A DNA stretch of 64,000 nucleotides from JACMNW01 sp963708425 (GTDB taxonomy: Bacteria > Pseudomonadota > Alphaproteobacteria > Rhodobacterales > Rhodobacteraceae), in assembly GCA_963708425.1 (NCBI GenBank), contig OY970206.1:2542001-2606000 (forward strand). Direction: 5' to 3'. This document shows positions 16,323 to 25,006 of the stretch, in pieces (positions within the stretch are counted from its first letter, which is position 1; the number at the start of each line of letters is the position of its first letter). The notes below the pieces were generated by a model. That model worked only from the letters and a program-made list of their open reading frames with translations, did no database searches and had not been told where the DNA came from. The position numbers and the translations under genes are program-made.

Positions 16323-17711
16323 TTAGGCGGCGGTTCTGCTGATGGTTACTTTGTTGCGGCCTTGAGATTTTGCCATCAGAAGTGCGCGGTCGGCGCGGCC
16401 GATGATCTTGGCTGCGGGCTCGGACCCGGCGCGGTTTGTGCTGACGGCCAGGCCGATGGATACCGTTACGCGCAGGCTTGCGGAAAAACCAACTGAGACG
16501 GTGTGTTCTTCGATGGCGCGGCACAGCCTGTCTGCGGCGGTGCAGGCGTCTTCGAAACTTGTGTTTGGCAGGGCGATCAGAAATTCCTCACCGCCTATGC
16601 GGGCCAGCAGATCACCGGATCGCAGATTGGCCTGCAGGCGGCGCGCAACCTCGACCAGCACTGTATCGCCAGCGGCGTGACCAAGCCGATCATTCACCGA
16701 TTTAAAGCGGTCAAGATCAACCACCATAACGGCAAACACCGAGGCCTCGGCGGCGGCACGTTCGGCGATGGCATCCAGTTGGGGCAAGGCATAGCGTCGA
16801 TTGTGCAGGCCGGTGAGCGGATCTATCACAGCAAGGCGAAGGCCGTCTTGCACCGTGGCGCGCATGTGATCGTCGCGCCGTTTGCGCCTGATCAGAGTTT
16901 TCAGGCGCTGGGCGATTTCGCGCGGTGGCGTATCTGCATCGATCACATCATCGGCCCCCAGATCATAGGCGATGGCGGCGCTGTCTTTGGTGCCTTTGGG
17001 GCGGATGATGCAAACTGCCGAATGCCGGGTAGCCGGTCTGCTGCGCAGTTCCGACATAACGCGCAGACCGCCGCCAATGCCTGCAAGGGCTGCGTCGATG
17101 AGGAAGACATCGGGCACCGGCTGACCGGGCATTCCGTTTGCATCCATAAACGCGTCTTCGCGCGATTGGATGATGATTTTGTCGGTCATCAGCGGTGTCA
17201 GGTTTTCGTGCAACCGCAGCGTTGCATCCCTTTGGCCCGACATCACCGAGATGACAGCAGGCCAATCAAACGCGGCGGGGGCTTCGGCAAGGCCAAGCAG
17301 GTTTGGGCCGCCAGCCGCAGGGGCCAGCCCTTCACGATCTTCGCGGCCGCGCAGCAAGTTGCGCACCCGAGCCAGCAAGGATTGCAGATCGACGGGTTTC
17401 GCCAGCACGTCGTCTGCGCCGGCCTGAAGTGCCAGGATACGGGCGTCGGTCGCGTCGCCCACCGCCAAGGCCAGCACCGGGATGTCACGCGTTGTGGGAT
17501 CGGCGCGCAACTGGTTGATCAGGGTGACGCCGGAACGATCGGGCAGCGCCAGATCAAGCAGAATGAGGTCTGGGGTGACGTCGCGCACCATGTGCAGGCA
17601 GCTTTCGCCATCTTCGGCGAGGACGGGCCGATAAAACGCCTCTGCCAGCGCCACTTTGAAGACGATGCGATTTGTTGCAACGCCATCAACAATCAGGATC
17701 TTGTCGACCAT
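16323..17711 (-). CDS. pleD: PleD-like response regulator diguanylate cyclase
   Basis: 462 residues from the ATG at 17711; the open frame upstream is not coding. Order: receiver domain 1 (about 1-120, with LLDLALPDRSG as phosphorylation site), a second degenerate receiver (about 150-290, with FLIDAALAGIGG), then a GGDEF cyclase (about 300-460) whose catalytic signature is RIGGEEF near residue 373. The inhibitory I-site RSGD lies five residues before GGEEF. It should make c-di-GMP. In the first receiver the usual VDD acidic pair is VDG, so metal binding may be weakened. It is divergent from DUF3572. Confidence 0.92.
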   Translation of the reverse strand: MVDKILIVDGVATNRIVFKVALAEAFYRPVLAEDGESCLHMVRDVTPDLILLDLALPDRSGVTLINQLRADPTTRDIPVLALAVGDATDARILALQAGADDVLAKPVDLQSLLARVRNLLRGREDREGLAPAAGGPNLLGLAEAPAAFDWPAVISVMSGQRDATLRLHENLTPLMTDKIIIQSREDAFMDANGMPGQPVPDVFLIDAALAGIGGGLRVMSELRSRPATRHSAVCIIRPKGTKDSAAIAYDLGADDVIDADTPPREIAQRLKTLIRRKRRDDHMRATVQDGLRLAVIDPLTGLHNRRYALPQLDAIAERAAAEASVFAVMVVDLDRFKSVNDRLGHAAGDTVLVEVARRLQANLRSGDLLARIGGEEFLIALPNTSFEDACTAADRLCRAIEEHTVSVGFSASLRVTVSIGLAVSTNRAGSEPAAKIIGRADRALLMAKSQGRNKVTISRTAA

Positions 17712-17847
17712 GGCTTGTGCTGCCCACCTTACCCAAACATAACTTGGCGCTATTGTGCCGCCAATTTGGTTAAGAAATCCTTTCCAATACCGTGGGCAAG
17801 GTATGCAAAAACGTATAGGTTCAGTAAGGAACATGGGGATAACTGCG

Positions 17848-18129
17848 ATGAAACGGCAGGAAGCCGCCGAAACTTTGGCCCTGCAGGCGTTAGCGTGGCT
17901 TGCTGGCAACGATGACCTTTTCCCTGTTTTCCTTGGGGCAAGTGGTGCGTCCGCCGATGATCTTGCCGCGAATGCTGGGCAACCAGCATTCTTGGCGTCG
18001 GTTCTGGACTTTGTTTTGACGGATGATGCTTGGGTTACCGCGTTCTGCGATGAGGTTGGTTTGGCGTATGACGCGCCGATGCGGGCTCGTGCGGTTTTGC
18101 CGGGTGGAGAGCAGATCAATTGGACGTGA
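17848..18129 (+). CDS. DUF3572 family protein
   Basis: 93 residues from the ATG at 17848, with GGGGA 8 bp upstream; ATGs at 17803 and 17833 would add unconserved residues. The family core is AETLALQALAWLAGNDDLF, then VFLGASGASADDLAAN, and FLASVLDFVLTDDAWVTAFC. The family is restricted to alphaproteobacteria and its function is unknown; it is commonly found next to pleD, as here. Confidence 0.85.
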   Translation: MKRQEAAETLALQALAWLAGNDDLFPVFLGASGASADDLAANAGQPAFLASVLDFVLTDDAWVTAFCDEVGLAYDAPMRARAVLPGGEQINWT

Positions 18130-18222
18130 TTAGCGCGCAATCTCGCCCGTGCCAGCCATTCGATCAACCTGTGATTGTTTCTCGATTTCACATTTCACAA
18201 CTAGAACTGATTGGACGCGTTG

Positions 18223-18924
18223 ATGATTGACGGCATCATTTTTGATAAGGACGGCACGCTGTTTGATTTTCGGCTGAGCTGGGGGCGGTGGACGGGCGAT
18301 TTGCTGCGCAGTTTGGTTGCGGACGCAAGCCAAGCCAAAAAACTGGGGCATGTGATCGGGTATGACATCACGACGGGCGAGTTTGCGCCCGATAGCCCGG
18401 TTATTGCGGCGACGCCGCGCGAGATTGCCGAAACTATGCTGCCGCATTTGCCGGAGCAAAGTCTGATCGGGTTGATCGACCATATGAATGCGCTATCGGC
18501 GGCGACTGAAATGTCGCCTGCGGTAGAACTGGCACCGTTGATGGCGGCGTTGCGGGCACGGGGGTTGAAGATCGGGCTGGCGACCAATGATACCGAGGCA
18601 CCGGCACGGGCGCATCTTGAGGCCGCAGGGGTTTTGCAGGACTTCGATTTCGTCTCGGGGTGCGATTCTGGGTTTGGCGGCAAGCCAGCGCCGGGGCAAT
18701 TGTTGGCCTTCGCAGCGGCGTTTGGGTTGAGCCCTGCGCGGGTGGCAATGGTGGGCGACAGCCATCATGACCTGATCGCGGGGCGCGCTGCGGGCATGCA
18801 CGCTGTTGCCGTTCTGACCGGAATTGCTGAGGCGGCAGAGCTTGCCCCGCATGCCGATGTAGTCTTGCAAAGCATTGACGCCTTGCCAGCCTGGATTGAT
18901 CAGCTTTCCAGCGTCACGGTTTGA
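18223..18924 (+). CDS. HAD-superfamily phosphatase, phosphoglycolate phosphatase-like
   Basis: 233 residues from the ATG at 18223 (TTG at 18211 possible). The HAD motif I appears as FDKDGTLF (8-15), motif II as LATND in GLKIGLATNDTEA, motif III Lys as GGKPAPGQLL, and motif IV as MVGDSHHDLIAGRAAG. A four-helix cap domain lies between I and II. It resembles Gph-type phosphatases that hydrolyse 2-phosphoglycolate and related sugar phosphates. Actual substrate not shown. Confidence 0.88.
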   Translation: MIDGIIFDKDGTLFDFRLSWGRWTGDLLRSLVADASQAKKLGHVIGYDITTGEFAPDSPVIAATPREIAETMLPHLPEQSLIGLIDHMNALSAATEMSPAVELAPLMAALRARGLKIGLATNDTEAPARAHLEAAGVLQDFDFVSGCDSGFGGKPAPGQLLAFAAAFGLSPARVAMVGDSHHDLIAGRAAGMHAVAVLTGIAEAAELAPHADVVLQSIDALPAWIDQLSSVTV

Positions 18925-19040
18925 TCGCGCGCAAAAACGACACGTTTGCGTCGCTTGGGAAGTGTCCAAAGGCGTGGCACATCGTTCATCCTTAGATCAA
19001 GGGCATCAAAGAGGTGCCAAATAGGGATGGAGAGCGGATC

Positions 19041-20597
19041 ATGGCCGAGGAGCAGGGCAAGAAGCGCCGTGCCGGGGGACGGGCGGGCAACAAGGAACGC
19101 GCGGGTTCGGCTGTTATTGATCAGATGTCCTGGCGCATTCCGGTTAACACCGACAAGCCCACTGAGCCGCTGGACGAAGACGGCGTTTTGGCCATTCACC
19201 GGGGGGCGATGAAGATCCTGAAAGAGATCGGGATTGAATTTCTGAACCCCGACGCCGTGAATATTCTGAAAAAGGCTGGCTGCAAAGTTGACGGCACAAA
19301 CGTTCGGATGGACGAAGCGTTCGTGATGGAAATGCTGGCGCATGCGCCAGCCAAATTTCCGATCACGCCGCGCAACCCGGCGCGCGAGGTCATCATCGGG
19401 GGCAAGCACATGGTGTTTGTCAATGTATCGTCGCCGCCGAATTCGTGGGATATGGAACGCGGCAAGCGGTCTGGCGATTTTGAGACGTTCAAGGAATTTA
19501 TGAAGCTGACGCAGTATTTTAACTGCATTCATATTGCTGGGGGCTATCCGGTTGAACCGATCGATATTCACCCGGCCGTACGGCATCTGGATTGCGTTTA
19601 CGAAAAGCTGACGCTGACGGATAAGGTGGTCCACGCCTATTCGCTGGGGGCGGAACGGGTTGAAGATGTGATGGAAATGACCCGGCTTGCCGCGGGTCTG
19701 AGCCACGCCGAATTTGATGCGCGACCGCGGATGTATACAAACATCAACTCTGTCTCGCCGTTGAAGCACGACTACCCGATGCTGGATGGGGCGATGCGGT
19801 TGGCGCGGCGAGGGCAGCCAGTGATCGTGACGCCGTTTACGCTGGCGGGGGCGATGGCACCGGTGACGCTTGCAGGAGCGGTGGCGCTTAGTCTGGCCGA
19901 GGCTTTGGCGGCGATTGCGCTGTTGCAATACATCAATCCTGGGTGTCCGGTGGCGATTGGTACTTTCACGTCGAACGTCGATATGAAATCGGGCGCGCCC
20001 GCGTTCGGGACGCCGGAATACATGCGCGCGACGCAGATGACCGGGCAATTGGTGCGGCGCTACAAGCTGCCGCTGCGGTCATCGGGGGTGTGTGCGGCGA
20101 ACGTGCCGGATGGGCAGGCGATGTGGGAGACGTCGAATTCGCTTTGGGCGGCGGTGCAGTCGGGCACCAACATGGTTTACCACGCGGCGGGCTGGCTGGA
20201 AGGCGGGCTGATCGCAAGCCCCGAGAAGTTCGTGATGGACTGCGAAGTTTTGCAGATGATCCAGCGGTATTTCGAGCCGTCTATCGTTGGCACGACTGAG
20301 GACGATCTGGCCTTTGATGCGATCAAAGAGGTGGGTGCGGGCGGGCATTACTTTGGCTGTCAGCATACGCAAGATCGCTATGCGACGGCGTTTTATGCTC
20401 CCTTCGTTTCGGATTGGCGCAATTATGAGGCTTGGGATATTGACGGCGCGGTCTGGACGCAGGAACGCGCGCACCGGATTTACAAGCAGATCATCGCCGA
20501 ATTTGAAGCGCCAGCGATGAACGATGATCACAAGGAAGAGCTACGTCGGTTCGTGGCAAAGCGCAAGCAAGAGGGCGGGGCTCCGACTGACTTCTAA
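19041..20597 (+). CDS. Trimethylamine methyltransferase (MttB) family protein, non-pyrrolysine
   Basis: 518 residues from the ATG at 19041, preceded by GGAGAG. Matches the MttB/COG5598 family over its length (VLAIHRGAMKILKEIGIEFL near the start, NINSVSPLKHDYPMLDGAMR in the middle, VKEVGAGGHYFG-like near the end). No in-frame TAG exists, so it lacks pyrrolysine and belongs to the broad non-Pyl group, which includes glycine betaine:corrinoid methyltransferase MtgB. The family passes a methyl group to a corrinoid protein; no corrinoid protein or activase gene is adjacent, so the substrate and partner are unknown. Betaine or another quaternary amine is a reasonable guess for a marine organism. 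Confidence 0.9.
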   Translation: MAEEQGKKRRAGGRAGNKERAGSAVIDQMSWRIPVNTDKPTEPLDEDGVLAIHRGAMKILKEIGIEFLNPDAVNILKKAGCKVDGTNVRMDEAFVMEMLAHAPAKFPITPRNPAREVIIGGKHMVFVNVSSPPNSWDMERGKRSGDFETFKEFMKLTQYFNCIHIAGGYPVEPIDIHPAVRHLDCVYEKLTLTDKVVHAYSLGAERVEDVMEMTRLAAGLSHAEFDARPRMYTNINSVSPLKHDYPMLDGAMRLARRGQPVIVTPFTLAGAMAPVTLAGAVALSLAEALAAIALLQYINPGCPVAIGTFTSNVDMKSGAPAFGTPEYMRATQMTGQLVRRYKLPLRSSGVCAANVPDGQAMWETSNSLWAAVQSGTNMVYHAAGWLEGGLIASPEKFVMDCEVLQMIQRYFEPSIVGTTEDDLAFDAIKEVGAGGHYFGCQHTQDRYATAFYAPFVSDWRNYEAWDIDGAVWTQERAHRIYKQIIAEFEAPAMNDDHKEELRRFVAKRKQEGGAPTDF

Positions 20598-20609
20598 CGG
20601 TTCGCGGCG

Positions 20610-21020
20610 CTATTCCCACCACGGATCAATGGCGGCGATGTCTTCGTCGGACCAGCCGAAATGATGGGCGAGTTCGTGTATCAGAACGTGGGTGACCAGA
20701 TCGGCCAGACAGATATCGCCGCGTTCGGCCCATTCGTCCAAGATGGGGCGGCGGAAAAGCCAGATCACATCAGGTGCTGCCGGTTGATCCATGACCGACC
20801 GTTCAGTCATGGGGGTGCCTTGGTAGAGGCCGGTAAGCTCGAACGGGTCTTCTAGGCCCATTTGTTCAACATGTTCATCGGACGCAAAATCCGCAACGCG
20901 CAGGGCTACAGTGGTGGCAGAGGTGCGGTAGATTTCGGGCAGGTTGGCAAGTGCGGCTTGCGCCAGCGCTTCGATAAGGGCGGCGTCGGGGGCGAAGAAT
21001 TTGGTAACGGCGTCGGTCAT
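20610..21020 (-). CDS. Small zinc metallopeptidase-like protein (minimal zincin)
   Basis: 136 residues. The HEXXH motif HELAHHFGWSDEDI lies near the C-terminus (about 115-128) with a possible third ligand acid just downstream, as in the minimal zincin group (formerly DUF1025). No signal peptide, so it is cytoplasmic. Members are widespread and lack a known substrate. It is convergent with the mttB-like gene, 12 bp apart. Confidence 0.85.
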   Translation of the reverse strand: MTDAVTKFFAPDAALIEALAQAALANLPEIYRTSATTVALRVADFASDEHVEQMGLEDPFELTGLYQGTPMTERSVMDQPAAPDVIWLFRRPILDEWAERGDICLADLVTHVLIHELAHHFGWSDEDIAAIDPWWE

Positions 21021-21120
21021 GGTGTCATCTTAGCCGAAAAAGCGAAAACTGAAATGCCAAGATGCTTGGTTGGGGAGCAGGGTGTTGGTATTGTCTGGGC
21101 CAGAACCGAGCGGAGGGGCC

Positions 21121-21552
21121 ATGGCAAAAGCTGCAGCCAAGACCAAGGTTCCAGATATACTGCCAGAGACTTTGATTGCGTCGATTGATGGTCCCGAACG
21201 GCGGGCAGAGGCCGAGCGGTTGCTGGCGATCTTTGACGAAGTTACGGGGTTCAGCCCGAAGGTCTGGAGCGGTATGTTTGGCTTTGGGCGCTATGATTAC
21301 AGGTATCCTTCGGGCCATAGCGGCACCTATTTCGCGACTGGATTTGCAGTCCGCAAAGCCGATATCGTCCTTTACATCATGCCCGGCTATGCCGATTTTG
21401 CAGCCATTCTTGCCGACTTTGGCCCACACCGGATCGGCAAATCGTGCCTTTATCTGAAAAAACTGGCCGCAGTGGATGAAAACGCCCTGCGAAAGCTGAT
21501 CCGCGCGGGGTTGGATGATCTGGCGACGCGCTGGCCTATCTATCCGGCGTAA
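21121..21552 (+). CDS. DUF1801 domain protein
   Basis: 143 residues from the ATG at 21121, behind GGAGGGG. Family features: VWSGMFGFGRYDYRYPSGHS and LYIMPGYADFAAILADFGPH, with IGKSCLYLKKL near the end. DUF1801 proteins are small YdhG/YjbR-like folds of unknown function. It ends 55 bp before gltX and may share its transcript. Confidence 0.85.
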   Translation: MAKAAAKTKVPDILPETLIASIDGPERRAEAERLLAIFDEVTGFSPKVWSGMFGFGRYDYRYPSGHSGTYFATGFAVRKADIVLYIMPGYADFAAILADFGPHRIGKSCLYLKKLAAVDENALRKLIRAGLDDLATRWPIYPA

Positions 21553-21607
21553 CTGGACAAACCTTGTGCCCTATGACAGGGAAGGGCGGTTGAAGGAGAG
21601 CCGTCCC

Positions 21608-22945
21608 ATGACCGCCGCCAAACCGACAATTACTCGATTTGCCCCGTCACCCACTGGATACATCCACGTGGGCAACCTGCGCACCGCGTTGATGAATTAC
21701 CTGATCAGCGCCAAGGCGGGGGGAACGTTTATTCTGCGTCTTGATGACACTGATCAGGAACGATCAAAGCAAGAATATGCTGACGGGATCATGGAAGACC
21801 TGGAATGGTTGGGCCTGCATTGGGACCGGGTTGAAAAGCAGTCGTTGCGCATGGATCGCTACCGCGAGGCTGCCGATCAGCTGCGCGCCAATGGCCGGTT
21901 TTATGAATGTTTCGAGACACCGGTAGAACTGGATCTGAAGCGCAAGAAACAACTGAACATGCACAAGCCGCCGGTCTATGACCGGTCATCGCTGCACTTG
22001 ACCGAAGACCAACGGGCGGCGATGCGGGCGGAAGGGCGGCCGGGGTATTGGCGGTTCCGGCTTGATCAGGAGCGGATTGAGTGGACGGACGGGATTCTGG
22101 GGCCGATTTCGATTGATGCGGCGTCAGTGTCTGACCCTGTGCTGATCCGGGCTGATGGGCAGGTGCTTTACACCTTTGCCAGCTCTGTCGACGATATCGA
22201 CATGGGCGTCAGCTTTATTGTGCGCGGGGCCGATCATGTGACCAATACTGCGACGCAAATTCAGATCATGCAGGCGATGGGGGGCACGCCGCCGTCTTTT
22301 GCCCACCATAGTCTTTTGACCGGGGCGAAGGGCGAAGAATTGTCCAAGCGGCTGGGCACGCTGTCTTTGCGCGACCTTCGCGCGGCCGGGGTCGAGCCGA
22401 TGGCACTGCTGTCGCTGATGGCGCGGTTGGGGTCATCGAAGCCGGTGGAATTGGTGTCGTCGATGGACGAACTGATCGAAGGGTTTGATGTTGGCAGCTT
22501 TGGTGCCGCGCCCACCAAGTTTGACGCCGACGATTTGTTCCCGCTGACCCGTGCGCATGTGCAAAGTCTGCCGTTGGAACGTGTCGCGCCGCAGATTGCC
22601 ACGTTGGGCGTGCCCGATGATCAGGCGGCGGGGTTCTGGGATGTGGCAAAGGGCAACATCACGATCATGGCCGATCTTGCCGACTGGTGGCATCTGTTCC
22701 GCGATGGGGCGGAGCCTTTGGTGGATGATGAGGACAAGGAATTTGTCGCCGAAGCGCTGGCTTTGTTGCCGCCAAAGCCGTGGACCAAGGCCACATGGGG
22801 CGAGTGGACGGAAACCGTGAAGGCCGCGACAGGTCGCAAGGGCAAGGGGCTTTATCGCCCGTTGCGTCGTGCGTTGACCGGGCTTGATGCTGGCCCCGAA
22901 ATGGCTGACGTCATGCCAATGTTGCAGATTGTGCGCGGCGTCTGA
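21608..22945 (+). CDS. gltX: Glutamyl-tRNA synthetase
   Basis: 445 residues from the ATG at 21608, with GGAG upstream; the open frame before it overlaps DUF1801. The class I HIGH signature is HVGN (20-23) in FAPSPTGYIHVGNLRTAL, and the KMSKS counterpart is ELSKRLGTLSLRDLR near residue 240. The SKRLGTLSL form differs from the SKRHGA form of E. coli GltX and marks one of the two GltX paralogues usual in alphaproteobacteria, so a second copy likely exists outside the window. It makes Glu-tRNA, possibly also on tRNA-Gln for the transamidation route. Confidence 0.93.
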   Translation: MTAAKPTITRFAPSPTGYIHVGNLRTALMNYLISAKAGGTFILRLDDTDQERSKQEYADGIMEDLEWLGLHWDRVEKQSLRMDRYREAADQLRANGRFYECFETPVELDLKRKKQLNMHKPPVYDRSSLHLTEDQRAAMRAEGRPGYWRFRLDQERIEWTDGILGPISIDAASVSDPVLIRADGQVLYTFASSVDDIDMGVSFIVRGADHVTNTATQIQIMQAMGGTPPSFAHHSLLTGAKGEELSKRLGTLSLRDLRAAGVEPMALLSLMARLGSSKPVELVSSMDELIEGFDVGSFGAAPTKFDADDLFPLTRAHVQSLPLERVAPQIATLGVPDDQAAGFWDVAKGNITIMADLADWWHLFRDGAEPLVDDEDKEFVAEALALLPPKPWTKATWGEWTETVKAATGRKGKGLYRPLRRALTGLDAGPEMADVMPMLQIVRGV

Positions 22946-23134
22946 ATTCGGCGGTTTGTTGTTCGGGCTGGTCGCGCGGTGGTTGGCGCTGCGGATGATG
23001 CCGAAGGCGACCTGACCCCTGGCAGGACAATACCTTTTAGTTGCCGCCATCGGCGTCGGCGACGGCTACGATCTGCGATGGGTCGTACTCGCTTTCCCCC
23101 TTGCCAGCACGTCCGTCAGCAGGTTACGCATGGG

Positions 23135-23235
23135 CTGTCAGAACCGGGAGAATCCGGTTGGGGGTAACGCCCCGTCTGGTGCCGAAGGAGCAACCGCCCC
23201 GGTAAACTCTCAGGCGCAAGGGACCGTTCTGATAG
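23135..23235 (+). promoter_or_regulatory. Glycine riboswitch, first aptamer of tandem
   Basis: P1 is a 10-bp helix between CTGTCAGAAC (23135-23144) and GTTCTGATAG (23226-23235) with one G-T pair. Inside are the conserved glycine-aptamer elements GGGAGAATCC, GCCGAAGGAGCAA and AACTCTCAGGCGCAAGGGAC in the correct order. It heads the gcvT-gcvH-gcvP operon and should turn the operon on when glycine is bound. Confidence 0.95.
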
Positions 23236-23240
23236 TGACA

Positions 23241-23318
23241 CTCTGGAGAGTGGTGCCTCATGCACCCGCCGACGGGATAACAATCTCAGGCGCCCCAAAC
23301 GGGGTAGGGACAGAAGGG
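23241..23318 (+). promoter_or_regulatory. Glycine riboswitch, second aptamer of tandem
   Basis: Five bases after the first aptamer. The core repeats: CTCTGGAGAG, GCCGACGGGATAACAA, ATCTCAGGCGCCCC and GGGACAGAAGGGG. The short linker is normal for tandem glycine riboswitches. The 3' end is 75 bp before the gcvT start; no strong terminator hairpin is seen after it, which points to control at translation. Confidence 0.93.
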
Positions 23319-23393
23319 GCATCGTGGGGCGGGGATTGGCCTGTCTGAACGGTGCCGGGCCATGTTCCGACCGGCAGGAAGTGGGAGGCCAGA

Positions 23394-24518
23394 TTGGCCG
23401 AGGATTTGCAAAAGCTGGGTCTGCATGACCTGCACGTGGCACGCGGTGGCAAGATGGTGCCGTTTGCCGGATATGAGATGCCGGTGCAATATGCCCCCGG
23501 TGTGATGAAAGAACATCTGCATACACGCAGTGCTGCGGGGCTGTTCGATGTCAGCCATATGGGGCAAGTGATTTTGCGCCCGCGTGGCAGCTTTGATCGG
23601 ACCGCGCTGGCGTTCGAGGCGATGATGCCGGTTGATGTTTTGGGGGTGAAACCGGGGCGTCAGCGCTACGGTCTTTTTACCAATGAAACTGGCGGCATTC
23701 TGGATGACCTGATGTTTGCCAACCGCGGCGATCATCTGTTTGTGGTCGTCAATGCGGCGTGCAAGGCGCAGGATATCGCCCACATGCAAGCGCATCTTGC
23801 GGCGACGACCGAGGTTATTCCCGTGACGGACCGCGCGCTTTTGGCGCTGCAGGGACCGCTGGCCGAGGCGGTTTTGGCCCGGATGGTGCCGGGCGTTGCC
23901 GCGATGCGGTTCATGGATTCGAGTGTTTTTCCGTGGCGAGGAGCGGAGCTATGGGTTTCGCGGTCGGGCTATACTGGGGAAGATGGGTTCGAGATTTCTT
24001 TGCCCGAGACGCTGGCCGAAGGTTTTGCGACGGCCTTGCTGGACCAGCCCGAAGTGATGCCCATCGGCCTTGGCGCGCGCGATAGTTTGCGGCTGGAGGC
24101 GGGTCTTTGCCTTTATGGCCACGATATTGATACGACCACCAGCCCGGTTGAGGCAGGGTTGATCTGGGCGATGCAGAAGGCGCGGCGACCGGGGGGTGAT
24201 CGAGCCGGTGGCTTTCCCGGCGACGACCGGATTTTGCGCGAACTGGCGGACGGCCCCGACCGCCTTCGTGTTGGCCTGCGACCGGAAGGCCGGGCACCGA
24301 TGCGGGAAGGCACCGCACTGTTCGCAGCCGATGCTACACCTCTGGGCACAGTAACCTCGGGCGGTTTCGGCCCATCGGTCGAGGCACCGATTGCCATGGG
24401 CTATGTCGCCGCGGCCTTTGCCACCCCCGGCACTGCCTTGATGGGCGAGGTGCGTGGCAAGAATTTGCCGGTTACCGTTGCCGAATTGCCCTTCCATCCA
24501 ACAACCTACAAGCGCTGA
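23394..24518 (+). CDS. gcvT: Glycine cleavage system T protein (aminomethyltransferase)
   Basis: 374 residues from a TTG at 23394, chosen because GGGAGG lies 5 bp before it and the result (MAEDLQKLGLHDLHVARGGK) matches the family; the open frame begins at a GTG at 23352. It transfers the methylene group from aminomethyl-lipoyl GcvH to tetrahydrofolate, releasing ammonia. Signatures: MVPFAGYEMPVQY, GLFDVSHMGQV, and SRSGYTGEDGFEISLP, with the C-terminal barrel ending in TVAELPFHPTTYKR. First gene of the glycine-controlled operon. Confidence 0.93.
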   Translation: MAEDLQKLGLHDLHVARGGKMVPFAGYEMPVQYAPGVMKEHLHTRSAAGLFDVSHMGQVILRPRGSFDRTALAFEAMMPVDVLGVKPGRQRYGLFTNETGGILDDLMFANRGDHLFVVVNAACKAQDIAHMQAHLAATTEVIPVTDRALLALQGPLAEAVLARMVPGVAAMRFMDSSVFPWRGAELWVSRSGYTGEDGFEISLPETLAEGFATALLDQPEVMPIGLGARDSLRLEAGLCLYGHDIDTTTSPVEAGLIWAMQKARRPGGDRAGGFPGDDRILRELADGPDRLRVGLRPEGRAPMREGTALFAADATPLGTVTSGGFGPSVEAPIAMGYVAAAFATPGTALMGEVRGKNLPVTVAELPFHPTTYKR

Positions 24519-24529
24519 GGAGCGTTCAA

Positions 24530-24889
24530 ATGAAATATACCGAAGATCATGAATGGCTGCGTATTGAAGGCGATCTGATTGTCGTCGGCATTACTGAACA
24601 CGCGGCGACTCAACTAGGCGACGTGGTTTTTGTGGAGCTTCCCGAAGTGGAAACCATGGTTGCCGCAGGCGATGAAGTGGTGGTGATTGAAAGCGTCAAG
24701 GCCGCGTCCGACATTCTGGCACCTATTGACGGCGAGATTGTTGCGGTGAATGACGTCCTGTCAGAGACACCCGGGTTGGTCAACGAAGACCCGACGGGGG
24801 CTGCATGGTTCTTCAAGATCAAGGTCGATGATCTGTCGGTGCTGGATCAGTTCATGGACGAAGATGAGTACATGGATTTGATAGGCTAA
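24530..24889 (+). CDS. gcvH: Glycine cleavage system H protein
   Basis: 119 residues, 11 bp after gcvT. Lipoyl-carrier protein that shuttles the aminomethyl group between GcvP, GcvT and lipoamide dehydrogenase. The lipoylated lysine is Lys57 in VVVIESVKAAS. The start KYTEDHEWLRIEG and the end DQFMDEDEYMDLIG are typical. Confidence 0.96.
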   Translation: MKYTEDHEWLRIEGDLIVVGITEHAATQLGDVVFVELPEVETMVAAGDEVVVIESVKAASDILAPIDGEIVAVNDVLSETPGLVNEDPTGAAWFFKIKVDDLSVLDQFMDEDEYMDLIG

Positions 24890-24933
24890 GGCCGATAACC
24901 TGTTGACTGGCCTAGGTTTCCGATAACTTCGGC

Positions 24934-24954
24934 AAAAAAAATCCTTCGAAGGAT
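24934..24954. promoter_or_regulatory. A-tract and 14-bp palindrome between gcvH and gcvP
   Basis: AAAAAAAA (about 24934-24941) abuts the perfect palindrome ATCCTTCGAAGGAT (24941-24954). Read on the minus strand it is hairpin plus T-tract; read on the plus strand it is an A-tract then a hairpin. It may be an antisense-direction terminator or a processing site that sets gcvP level. The gcvH-gcvP gap is 117 bp. Confidence 0.45.
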
Positions 24955-25006
24955 ATGGTAGGGGCATAGGCTGCACCTGCATATCCGCAGACCCAAGGGG
25001 CGCGCG

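Noticed and set aside
19041..20597. Pyrrolysine-containing trimethylamine methyltransferase
   Set aside because: No in-frame TAG codon; no pyl genes in view.
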